Positions 44,688-52,966 of a DNA stretch of 64,000 nucleotides are shown here, piece after piece. The notes under the pieces are model-generated. The model was not told where the DNA came from. It did no database searches and saw only the letters and a program-made list of their open reading frames with translations. The stretch's first letter is position 1. Every line of letters begins with the position of its first letter. This DNA comes from Ruminococcus flavefaciens (lineage in GTDB: Bacteria; Bacillota; Clostridia; Oscillospirales; Ruminococcaceae): assembly GCF_900143025.1 (NCBI RefSeq), contig NZ_FRCT01000004.1, positions 62,001 to 126,000 of the forward strand, read 5' to 3'. A program made the translations under genes and the position numbers.

Positions 44688-45275
44688 TCATCCAAATGTC
44701 AATATAACATTTGGAAAATTTTTGTATATTATTTTGAAATTATACTTTCTGAATACATCAATACTGAAAGGGAACTGATAGATTACAATTATTCTTCTTT
44801 TTTTGATCTTATAGCTTTGAATTATGGCAAAGACAACTTGCTCCATTATTTCTGAAGAAAAAGGATTATTTATAAAGAAATAATTATACTGCTCATAATG
44901 CTTGAATATCCTAGCATCACAATTATAGATATGAACTCTTTTGTCCTTTAGCATCCTTGCATTGCGTTTAGCAATTTTCGTCAGCTTTTTTGAATATTCA
45001 ATTCCGTCAATCCTTTCAAAGCAAAACATAGACGAGTAATACAAGGATAAACCTTTACCGCAGCCTATATCCAAAATTCTATCCTCCAGATTGATATTCA
45101 GCTTTTTTAATAGTCTTTTGATAGGATAACAGCCTTCATATCCTCTCAAAGAAGAAATATTGCTTTCTATCCTTCCTGTGTAATCCAACCCTTTACAGGC
45201 TTTTAAAATTTCCAAGTATATAGTTTTAGTATAGTATTTAAAATACATTAATGCATCGGATACGTTAATCATCAT
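44688..45275 (-). CDS. class I SAM-dependent methyltransferase
   Basis: The 195-residue protein has motif I ILDIGCGKGLSL (near residue 75), motif II DGIEYSKKL, and an acceptor motif FFINNPFSSE that recalls the NPPF of amino-methyltransferases. It may methylate an exocyclic amine or a peptide nitrogen. GAGGTGA overlaps the SNF2 helicase stop just upstream, so the genes are coupled. The peptides A and B follow directly, which makes peptide methylation a reasonable guess, but RNA or DNA cannot be excluded. Confidence 0.7.
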   Translation of the reverse strand: MMINVSDALMYFKYYTKTIYLEILKACKGLDYTGRIESNISSLRGYEGCYPIKRLLKKLNINLEDRILDIGCGKGLSLYYSSMFCFERIDGIEYSKKLTKIAKRNARMLKDKRVHIYNCDARIFKHYEQYNYFFINNPFSSEIMEQVVFAIIQSYKIKKRRIIVIYQFPFSIDVFRKYNFKIIYKNFPNVILTFG

Positions 45276-45280
45276 TCACC

Positions 45281-47719
45281 TCATTGGAGCAACTCGATAA
45301 TATCTTTCAGATCAATATTCTTATCAGTGGATATACCATTAATCAGTTCATCAAAGTCCTGTTCCTTGTCTTTTTGCATCTCAACAATTCGTTCTTCGAT
45401 CGTATTGGCTGCAACGAGCTTATATACAGTGACCGGTTTATCTTGTCCGATACGGTATGCTCTGTCAACTGCCTGCTGCTCCACAAATGGATTCCACCAC
45501 GGATCATAAATGATAACATCCTGAGCTGACACAAGGTTCAGACCAACTCCGCCAGCTTTGATACTAATTAAGAAGATGCCCTCATCAGCACTCTCAAATT
45601 GTTTTACTACGTCAACCCTGTTTTTTGTTTTTCCGTCGAGATAATAAATGATTTTCTTGTAGTGTTCGTTTTTTTCTAATTCTTCTTGTATCAGGTGAAG
45701 CATAGAGGTATAGTTGCTGAATATCAGTATCTTATGCCCTGAGCCTACAAGATTATCTACAAGCAGATCCAGTGCGTCGAGTTTACATGATTCATACACC
45801 TTATCGACGTTTGTTTCATCGTTCAACAACATAGGGTGACAGCAGCACTCACGAAGCAAAGTCAGACCTTTCAACACAACAGGAGCTGCAAATGCTTTCA
45901 AGCTCATAATAGCCTTCTTTACTGCAACATTGATACTCGTATAGAGTTTTCTCTGCTCCTGTTCCATATCGCAGTATATAATCTGCTCAGATTTCTGAGG
46001 TAATTCCTTAAGGACATCTTTTTTCATTCTGCGTAAGATAAACAGGTTCAGTATACTTTTCAGTTCATCATAGTTCTTTCCACTGTATCTTCTCATAAAT
46101 GCCGAGTGACTATAAAAAACATTAGGATTGAGTACGTCCATTATATTCCATAACTCTGAGATACTGTTCTCCATAGGAGTACCCGACAGACCGATCTTCA
46201 TCTCCGATCGTATCTGCTTCATGGCATCGGAAGTAATACTCTTGTGGTTTTTGATTGTTTGTATTTCATCAAATACGACCAGTGAATACACTAATTCATT
46301 CAGATTTTTCAAGTCAAGGTATGCCGTGTTATATGTGGTGATAATAACGTCTGTATTCTCAAAGTCGAATTCATTCCGCTTATCGCCGTGGTATATACCG
46401 ACTCTATAAACTGAATTGAACTTTTCAAATTCTTTTTTCCAGTTAGTTAGGAGCGACTTTGGAACAATGATAAGCACTTTTTTGATATTGTTTTTTACTT
46501 CCTGATCTTCCAAAAAAGAAATAATCTGAAATGTTTTTCCCAAGCCCATATCATCAGCAAGACATCCTCCGAAATGATTAAGAAACAAGAATTTTAGCCA
46601 TTTTATTCCTTCAAGCTGATATGGGTAGGCTGCCGATGTCACATGATCGGGCAGAGCCAGCATAATATCACTATATGAAAAGAATTCTGAAATATCTGAA
46701 TTGCTGTCATAGATGATATGTAGCAATTCAAATATATGGTTCTGATCAATACGCAGCTTGTTTCCTACGACTGATAAGTATTCTCTTGCCTGAATGATAG
46801 AATCTGGGAGAAGTATCTTCTTATCATCATCTTCTATTTCGTCCTGAGATGAAAAGAGCTGTATCTTAGAAGCAAGGTCAAACACTTCACCGTCAATTTG
46901 GTACGAAAGATCAATTTCAAACCAACCTGATTCGTTTTTCGTAACTTTGATATCAGGTATGATTGTGTTTTCATCGTCATCAAGAACTATGCTTTTAGAG
47001 GAAAGAAATGCAACTATGTCACGCGTATTTTTATGCCCAGAATAGATAAAACGGCTTCCTGCAAGTTTGGTAAACTTCTCTTTGAGGATGCTTTCTCCGA
47101 TCTCATGTTCATAGGAATAATTCCGAAGCAGTATCATGTCTCCATTCGTTATAGACAGCTTCTTATCCAGAAAAGCAATATTTTCCCCGTTATAGCAAAA
47201 ATAAAGGCTGTAAATCTGCTCTTCTTTAGAATACTGCATATGAGGAACAGGTTCTTTCTGCTTAATAATCATTCCGCTCGTACTCTCTTCCTCAATATAG
47301 AGCGTACAATCAGCATACCAGCAAAGGGATATATCGCCAAAAGCATATTTATGCTTGACTTTTTTTTCGTGCTTCTGTAAAATGATGTTTTCTACAAGAA
47401 CAAGTGATTTATCACGGTTATCCAAAAAAATCATTTTGTAAGGCTTGAGCTTGTCTACAATTCTTTTTAATGAAGGCACTGTGACATAATAAGCATTCTC
47501 AGACAATCGTTGACATTCTTCTTTGAAAAGTGCAGCAATAGCGCTTAGACTACAATTTTCAATTGGTATATTGCTATAAATATTAGCTGAAGAGATTACT
47601 CCGCCCTTGAATTTACCAGATTTATTGGAATCCACTTTTTTAGTGTAATAAGTTTCAATTATCAAAAAGCCATTTTTCTTTGAAGCTGACGAATTTATCG
47701 TAATCATTAAATCGCTCAT
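45281..47719 (-). CDS. SNF2-family DEAD-like helicase
   Basis: The 813-residue protein has an N-terminal region of about 360 residues (SNF2-associated type), then Walker A ADDMGLGKTFQI (near residue 390), the Walker B box VVFDEIQTIKNH (near 480) and motif III LSGTPMENSI. The C-terminal helicase lobe with SIKAGGVGLNLVSAQDVII and DRAYRIGQDKPVTVYKL completes a canonical SNF2/RapA-like motor. It would translocate on double-stranded DNA. Its start lies beside the radical SAM stop codon. A SNF2 motor inside a peptide-maturation locus is unusual and is the main oddity of this unit. Confidence 0.85.
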   Translation of the reverse strand: MSDLMITINSSASKKNGFLIIETYYTKKVDSNKSGKFKGGVISSANIYSNIPIENCSLSAIAALFKEECQRLSENAYYVTVPSLKRIVDKLKPYKMIFLDNRDKSLVLVENIILQKHEKKVKHKYAFGDISLCWYADCTLYIEEESTSGMIIKQKEPVPHMQYSKEEQIYSLYFCYNGENIAFLDKKLSITNGDMILLRNYSYEHEIGESILKEKFTKLAGSRFIYSGHKNTRDIVAFLSSKSIVLDDDENTIIPDIKVTKNESGWFEIDLSYQIDGEVFDLASKIQLFSSQDEIEDDDKKILLPDSIIQAREYLSVVGNKLRIDQNHIFELLHIIYDSNSDISEFFSYSDIMLALPDHVTSAAYPYQLEGIKWLKFLFLNHFGGCLADDMGLGKTFQIISFLEDQEVKNNIKKVLIIVPKSLLTNWKKEFEKFNSVYRVGIYHGDKRNEFDFENTDVIITTYNTAYLDLKNLNELVYSLVVFDEIQTIKNHKSITSDAMKQIRSEMKIGLSGTPMENSISELWNIMDVLNPNVFYSHSAFMRRYSGKNYDELKSILNLFILRRMKKDVLKELPQKSEQIIYCDMEQEQRKLYTSINVAVKKAIMSLKAFAAPVVLKGLTLLRECCCHPMLLNDETNVDKVYESCKLDALDLLVDNLVGSGHKILIFSNYTSMLHLIQEELEKNEHYKKIIYYLDGKTKNRVDVVKQFESADEGIFLISIKAGGVGLNLVSAQDVIIYDPWWNPFVEQQAVDRAYRIGQDKPVTVYKLVAANTIEERIVEMQKDKEQDFDELINGISTDKNIDLKDIIELLQ

Positions 47720-47721
47720 AA

Positions 47722-49059
47722 TCAACAAAAGAACCTTTCATTCGTATTTATCATTAGCCTGTAAAATTTCTCTTTATGTTCCTTGTCACACTTCCTAGGC
47801 GGAATACTGCCGAAATCAATTTTTTTAACATCCTCGATCTTAGTAAAAGTCTGGAAGTGTTCAGCACGGCAACCTCCACCGCAGATGAATCTGAGCTCAC
47901 AATCTCCGCAAGGTTTAAAATTAATAATCTTTCCCGCTTCTTCAGCTATCTTCATAAGCTCATATATTCTGCTGAAAGGCATATTGCGGATATTCCCTGA
48001 CTTATTGACATCCGGTATTCTATCACAGAAATAGAAGTCCCCATTCGCCATAACATTCAGTCCACCATAACCACAGCTATCCTGTATACAATCTGTGAGG
48101 TTGGAAACAAAAGCGTCTTCTTCAATATTCCCATAAACAGATGTAACAACTTTATCTACAAGATTATAGTATTCGTCTTTAATCTCACTGATTCTATCAG
48201 GTACCAGTTCTCTGCCAGGCATAAAGAAGTAGGAGTAATTAATTTCTATAGCATCGGTGCTGTATTTTTCAATAAGAGCTTTTGAAAAAGAAATGTATTC
48301 TTCCTGATGTTCCTTGATAATCTCATAGGGTGCGGTAACTGCAATCTTAACATAAATATGTTTTTTCACAAAAAGGTCAATCGTGTCCAACGCTCTCCTA
48401 AAAACGCCTTTTCCACGGATAGTTGAATTTGTCGCTTCATCATATCCGTCAATACTTATCTGCACACCCTCAACATTCAGTTTTGAAAAGCGTTCTACCA
48501 TATTCTCATTCCAAGAAAAGCCATTCGTGAAAACTGATACTTTCATTCCAATAGAAGATATGTATTCAGCAATTTCGAGGAAATCCATACGAGATGTGGG
48601 TTCTCCGCCAGTTAATGATACATCAGTACCCCCACAACTTTTAAATTCATCGCATAGCATTTTGATTTCATCTGTGGTCAATTCATTACTTAATGCAGCA
48701 CCAGAATTCATATAGCAGTGCGGACAGTGTAGATTACATTTGTTCGTAAGGTGAAGATGCAGCCTTGTATTACTGAAAATAGACCTTGTTTCAGATGTTT
48801 CAATTTGCTTTGCTTCAAGCTGTGTAAGGACAGCAATCACATCCTCTTGATTGTCTTCAAATCGCGCTAAAGCAGTCTGAATATCAAATCCTTCTGTAAA
48901 CATATTAAGGATCTCATATTGTTCATTATTCTCTAAAACTATCCATTTTGCAAGTTCAGGTGCAATGGCAAGACAATAGCCATTGTATTCAATATATTCA
49001 AAATCTGGCAAAGCATAGACTTTGTCCAATTCCAGTTCCATTTCTTTTTCTTCTTCCAT
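47722..49059 (-). CDS. radical SAM/SPASM peptide maturase with RRE-like N-terminus
   Basis: The N-terminal 85 residues resemble a PqqD/RRE peptide-recognition domain (NNEQYEILNMFTEGFDIQTA). The radical SAM core has CNLHCPHC (Cys108, 112, 115) and SLTGGEPTSR. The C-terminus is a SPASM domain with CGYGG, YFCDRIPD, CGDCELRFICGGGC and KCDKE, enough cysteines for two auxiliary Fe-S clusters. Such enzymes form C-C or thioether crosslinks on ribosomal peptides. AGGAGGTTAAC precedes the ATG. It heads an operon with the SNF2 helicase, methyltransferase, two short Cys peptides and a zinc ribbon. A short hairpin leader (CTCC/GGAG) lies at 49097-49112. Confidence 0.85.
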   Translation of the reverse strand: MEEEKEMELELDKVYALPDFEYIEYNGYCLAIAPELAKWIVLENNEQYEILNMFTEGFDIQTALARFEDNQEDVIAVLTQLEAKQIETSETRSIFSNTRLHLHLTNKCNLHCPHCYMNSGAALSNELTTDEIKMLCDEFKSCGGTDVSLTGGEPTSRMDFLEIAEYISSIGMKVSVFTNGFSWNENMVERFSKLNVEGVQISIDGYDEATNSTIRGKGVFRRALDTIDLFVKKHIYVKIAVTAPYEIIKEHQEEYISFSKALIEKYSTDAIEINYSYFFMPGRELVPDRISEIKDEYYNLVDKVVTSVYGNIEEDAFVSNLTDCIQDSCGYGGLNVMANGDFYFCDRIPDVNKSGNIRNMPFSRIYELMKIAEEAGKIINFKPCGDCELRFICGGGCRAEHFQTFTKIEDVKKIDFGSIPPRKCDKEHKEKFYRLMINTNERFFC

Positions 49060-49199
49060 AAAGTTAACCTCCTATCCACACAAAACCGCTATCTATCCTC
49101 CGTGAGGAGTCCTTTTCATATTATAAATATCTCATATTTTGAAGAGAACATTCGATAACTCAAATGTTGTAATAACATTATCTACATCAAACAAATAGG

Positions 49200-51791
49200 C
49201 TAATATTCAACGTTCGTCCCACACTTAGAACAATAATTTGCCTTTTCCGGAAGTTTCATACCGCAATTCATACAGTATTTGAATCCTTTCATTACTCCGT
49301 GAGCATTTGAATCAAAAGTCGGTTGAGCTTCATGTAATGCATTCTCTTTTGGCAGGATTTCACAATTAGTGTCGCTTAATCCTTCAAAAGAATGGCGTTC
49401 ATCTTTTACGCCGCAATTAAATATGGAATCAACATTATACTCCACACGTAAATTATCAAGAACTGCATCCAGGTTAGCAGAATCAGGATATTGCCATTCT
49501 CTTAGCCTAAAGTCAATATTATGTTCCATATATCCGTTTCCGTGTAATAATTCATGAAAAATCAGGTATTTTATTACTTCCCTGTCAATTCTTGGAGATG
49601 AAAGGATCTTGTTAACATGAATCTGATAATACTTGTAATCCTCCGTCCATTCTGTCAGAGCAAAGTAGTCTTGAACTATTTCATTTGTCCATGCAATCTT
49701 GACCAGCTGCTTGGTACTTAATAAAGGATACATTTCCATAACTTCTTTCAGCGATTCATTCAAATGATGATAATTCTCAATTATTTCATAACTCTTGAGT
49801 TCTTCTTGAACTGTTTTCAAAACAGGTTCTGTCTGCTCTTTCATTGAATCAAACACAGTCTTTTTGAAAGCAAAAAAAGTATGATATATGTTTTGAAGAA
49901 CATTATGAGAATCAAATAGCTTTTTCAGCCATTCTTCTTTGTCTTCTTCCTTTGTAAATAACTCATTAGCTTTTTCTCCAATTTTCTTAGGGTCGAGTGC
50001 ATCTCTCTGTTCAAACGCAAAATACATAGGCATACTGTCTGTTTCTTCAATATAATCCAGAATATATTGAAGTTCTTCATCATTGGGAATAGCATCCAAA
50101 TCGCCAAAATAGATTTCTCGTAAATCATCAACAGTAATTTTACCCTTGATAAGATCAATACTGTTTTCTATATCGTTATAGACCTTTATTTGACTCTTGA
50201 AGACAAGAACAGATACATCATTACCATCATTATCCAAAACAGAATACCATCCAACAGGATATTCCAAATTCTTCCTTTCTGAAGTCAAAGAGGCATGCAT
50301 CAAGTGATATAGTTTCAAATACAATTCGCTTGATGAAATAGAGGAACCGTTTGTGATGTCACTCACCTCTTCAGGTTGAGTTATTTCGCCGCTTCCAATT
50401 TTAGCTAAATACTCAAGCATGACATTATCAGGTTCGATTGGCTTTTCTTCCTGAATATCTGTTTCAGCTTCCATTACTTCTTCATTTTCTTCTACATCAA
50501 AAATACCGATATCGCGTGGATCAAGAAATGTCAAGAATCTATTCCATACATCATGGAAAGAAACAATAAATGCATCTTTGGTTCCATGAGCTTTTTCACC
50601 TCGCAACCCACGACCAATCATCTGCATTAGTCGAGAGTCACTATTGGTTTGGCAAGTTAGGAATACTGTTTGAACATCGGGCACATCACTTCCCTCAGTC
50701 ATAATTAGTACATTGATTAGGACTTTGAATTTATTATCCTTAAAATCACGTATTGTTTCTTGAGCATTAGGTTTTGAAGCTATCACATATTCACATGATA
50801 TATTTGCTTTTTTAAAATCATCATACAATGTTTTGGCATGGTCTTGATTTACTGCAAATATCAGAGTTTTACCATACTTTTCTTGATTCTTCCAGTATTC
50901 GTCGAGAATTATCTTGTTACGAACAGCAGAGCGTGCTATATTTGCTTTCAGTTTTTCAGATAACTCATGATATTCGGCAAAAAAAGCTTCATCTTCTGGA
51001 GTCATCTGAAATTCGATCTCACCATTGATATTTGTTTCTACCAACACATAGTGAGGATTAGATAAGAATTTGCTCTTAATGAGTTCAGGGAGCGTAATCT
51101 CATAAACATATCCCTTTCTTCCTATTCCGTTTTTAATATTAGTATCAACATTAAACATTCTATCAAGAATACGCTTTTCTGATTCCTGCATTCTGGTCGG
51201 TGTAGCAGTCAACCCGAGAAGGATTCGGAATGGATTCAAAGCGGTTAACCGCTTTATTACTTTTTGATATCCAGCAGCAGTTGCATGATGGGCTTCGTCT
51301 ATAACTATAATCAATTTACGTTTTCCTGCTGCTCCGACCATTCTTTCTATAAATCTATATCCATACTTATTTGCCACTGATGCAATGCTACACACATAAA
51401 TATCTGCCTTATACGCATTCACCATTCGTATATGTTGTGATTCGCCAGAAATTGGGTATACTTTAAGTTTTTCAATCCCACTTCTTTTCAGAATAGGTGC
51501 TTGTCTCCTGAATTCTCGATACGTCTGTTCAACAAGTTCCTGTCTATGAACAAGCCAAATAATCCGGTATCCATTCGCAACACCTTGGGACAGAAGCCAA
51601 TTGACTGCCGTAAAGGTCTTTCCACTTCCTGTAGGCATTACAACAAGACCATTTCTATTTGTTGTGTCAATACTAGTTCGGAAATATGATGTCATAGCAT
51701 CAACAGCTGCTTGTTGATGTGGTAAAATCAGACTTCTGGAATCAGCTTTTGATTCTTCTATCAGGATCGGTTCAAAACACTCTTTCAGCAT
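49200..51791 (-). CDS. DEAH helicase with SprT-like HExxH and zinc ribbon
   Basis: The N-terminal half is an SF2 helicase: Walker A MPTGSGKTFTA, DEAH in VIDEAHHATA, motif III LTATPTR, and motif VI MQMIGRGLRG near residue 385. It resembles the translocase subunit of type I/III restriction enzymes. The C-terminal half carries HELLH (residues 746-750), the HExxH zinc-protease motif of SprT-like proteins, and a zinc ribbon (Cys840/843/854/857). The combination suggests a DNA-protein crosslink or DNA remodelling enzyme. AGGAGAG places the start. It stands alone with its own promoter 215 bp upstream. Confidence 0.75.
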   Translation of the reverse strand: MLKECFEPILIEESKADSRSLILPHQQAAVDAMTSYFRTSIDTTNRNGLVVMPTGSGKTFTAVNWLLSQGVANGYRIIWLVHRQELVEQTYREFRRQAPILKRSGIEKLKVYPISGESQHIRMVNAYKADIYVCSIASVANKYGYRFIERMVGAAGKRKLIIVIDEAHHATAAGYQKVIKRLTALNPFRILLGLTATPTRMQESEKRILDRMFNVDTNIKNGIGRKGYVYEITLPELIKSKFLSNPHYVLVETNINGEIEFQMTPEDEAFFAEYHELSEKLKANIARSAVRNKIILDEYWKNQEKYGKTLIFAVNQDHAKTLYDDFKKANISCEYVIASKPNAQETIRDFKDNKFKVLINVLIMTEGSDVPDVQTVFLTCQTNSDSRLMQMIGRGLRGEKAHGTKDAFIVSFHDVWNRFLTFLDPRDIGIFDVEENEEVMEAETDIQEEKPIEPDNVMLEYLAKIGSGEITQPEEVSDITNGSSISSSELYLKLYHLMHASLTSERKNLEYPVGWYSVLDNDGNDVSVLVFKSQIKVYNDIENSIDLIKGKITVDDLREIYFGDLDAIPNDEELQYILDYIEETDSMPMYFAFEQRDALDPKKIGEKANELFTKEEDKEEWLKKLFDSHNVLQNIYHTFFAFKKTVFDSMKEQTEPVLKTVQEELKSYEIIENYHHLNESLKEVMEMYPLLSTKQLVKIAWTNEIVQDYFALTEWTEDYKYYQIHVNKILSSPRIDREVIKYLIFHELLHGNGYMEHNIDFRLREWQYPDSANLDAVLDNLRVEYNVDSIFNCGVKDERHSFEGLSDTNCEILPKENALHEAQPTFDSNAHGVMKGFKYCMNCGMKLPEKANYCSKCGTNVEY

Positions 51792-52005
51792 AACTTCTCT
51801 CCTTTTTACTTTGAATTTGAAGGGCGGAAAGCTATAATAGATTATCAGATATCATAGGTAGCCCCATTATAACAATTTTTATCCAGTAGCAATCATTTTA
51901 CTTCTTATTATACTTCAATCTTCTTCTGAAACGCACTTTGTCAATTAGTATTATTCGCCAGTAATATCAATATATGTATAATTTTATTAACTATTCTATG
52001 TACAT

Positions 52006-52034
52006 ATTATAACATTTATTATTTACAATGTCAA
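52006..52034 (-). promoter_or_regulatory. consensus sigma-A promoter of the DEAH helicase gene
   Basis: TTGACA and TATAAT are both perfect and lie 17 bp apart. The leader to the helicase start is about 205 nt long; the gap 51792-52005 holds no gene. Confidence 0.7.
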
Positions 52035-52124
52035 TGAATGTAGAATGAACAAAATATTTTTTATTAAATTTGCGCCAATTCACGCTGTTTATAATTATTA
52101 CTGTATTATCTGTTATTAAGAAAA

Positions 52125-52142
52125 GCCGCCATAAAGGCGGCC
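52125..52142 (-). terminator. terminator of the SRAP gene
   Basis: AAGCCGCC/GGCGGCCTT stem with an ATAAA loop lies 10 bp downstream of the SRAP stop codon. Confidence 0.7.
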
Positions 52143-52151
52143 TTATTATTC

Positions 52152-52838
52152 CTATGCTGTAATAAATTCATTCGGCGATCTATGATACTCAACTGCCTTC
52201 TCAAAGGCCATATTTGTCAGTGCTCTCTCAGCAATGCTGAAAGGGGCTCCGTCGGGGCGTATCCATTCCTTCACGTCTTCCTTATCCAGTATAACAGGCA
52301 TACGGTCGTGTATATCCCTTACAGTACCTGCTGCTTCTCTAGTGAGTACAGAAAACATAGGTACCTGCATGCCTCCATGATCCTCATATCGGTATAGCGC
52401 TGCAATATAAGTGATATCCGATCCTTCCGTCTGTATGGCAAATTTGACCTTCTTGGTATTTCGATGTTCAAGCATACTGCGACTATCGTCCTCATATACA
52501 GGATATCCAAATTCATAGTACAATGATGCAGGTATAACGCACCTTCGCCGGTACCAGGAGTCTCTCCATAACGCCTTTTTATCAGCAGTCTCAATACGGC
52601 AATTTGCAAGAGGCTTGGTAGTAGCTTTATGTGTAAATCCCCATACCATTGGGAATATAACCATTTGTCCGTGTTTGTTCGGTGCCAAAACAGGGGCAAT
52701 ATCTGACGGGTACAAGTCACCAGACATGGATAGGCTCTTTCCAAGCTTTATCGACATTTCCAGAGCAAAAGCCATTTTACGTACTTTTATGAGTACCTCG
52801 GCCATTTCTCTTAGTTCTATACGCAGTGACATACACAT
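52152..52838 (-). CDS. SRAP/HMCES family abasic-site crosslinking protein
   Basis: Counting from the ATG at 52838, Cys2 is the catalytic cysteine; its amino group must be free after Met removal, which supports this start over the GTG three codons earlier. ANCRIETADK matches the family NARxET motif, CVIPASLYYEFG has the conserved Glu, and IHDRMPVIL supplies the HDRMP His. The protein covalently caps abasic sites in single-stranded DNA. GGGAGGTG precedes the start. Near-consensus promoter and operator-like palindrome suggest SOS control. It is a single-gene unit. Confidence 0.9.
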   Translation of the reverse strand: MCMSLRIELREMAEVLIKVRKMAFALEMSIKLGKSLSMSGDLYPSDIAPVLAPNKHGQMVIFPMVWGFTHKATTKPLANCRIETADKKALWRDSWYRRRCVIPASLYYEFGYPVYEDDSRSMLEHRNTKKVKFAIQTEGSDITYIAALYRYEDHGGMQVPMFSVLTREAAGTVRDIHDRMPVILDKEDVKEWIRPDGAPFSIAERALTNMAFEKAVEYHRSPNEFITA

Positions 52839-52860
52839 AAAAATCACCTCCCAGTATTCG

Positions 52861-52911
52861 AACAGAATGTATGTTCTGTTTTATTATACCACCAGAGATA
52901 CGCTTTGTCAA
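52861..52911 (-). promoter_or_regulatory. consensus promoter with palindromic operator of the SRAP gene
   Basis: TTGACA (52906-52911) and TATAAT (52883-52888) lie 17 bp apart. Directly downstream, at 52861-52880, is a 20-bp inverted repeat with arms AACAGAA/TTCTGTT. Its centre contains GAACATACATTC, one base from the Gram-positive LexA pattern GAAC-N4-GTTC. This suggests SOS control of the SRAP gene. Confidence 0.65.
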
Positions 52912-52923
52912 GCTATAAGAAAA

Positions 52924-52947
52924 ACCGCCCATAATTAATAGGGCGGT
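52924..52947 (-). terminator. terminator of the Upf1-like helicase gene
   Basis: ACCGCCC/GGGCGGT stem with a 10-nt loop lies 19 bp downstream of the helicase stop codon. Confidence 0.7.
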
Positions 52948-52966
52948 AGATTGCTAATTGTATATA

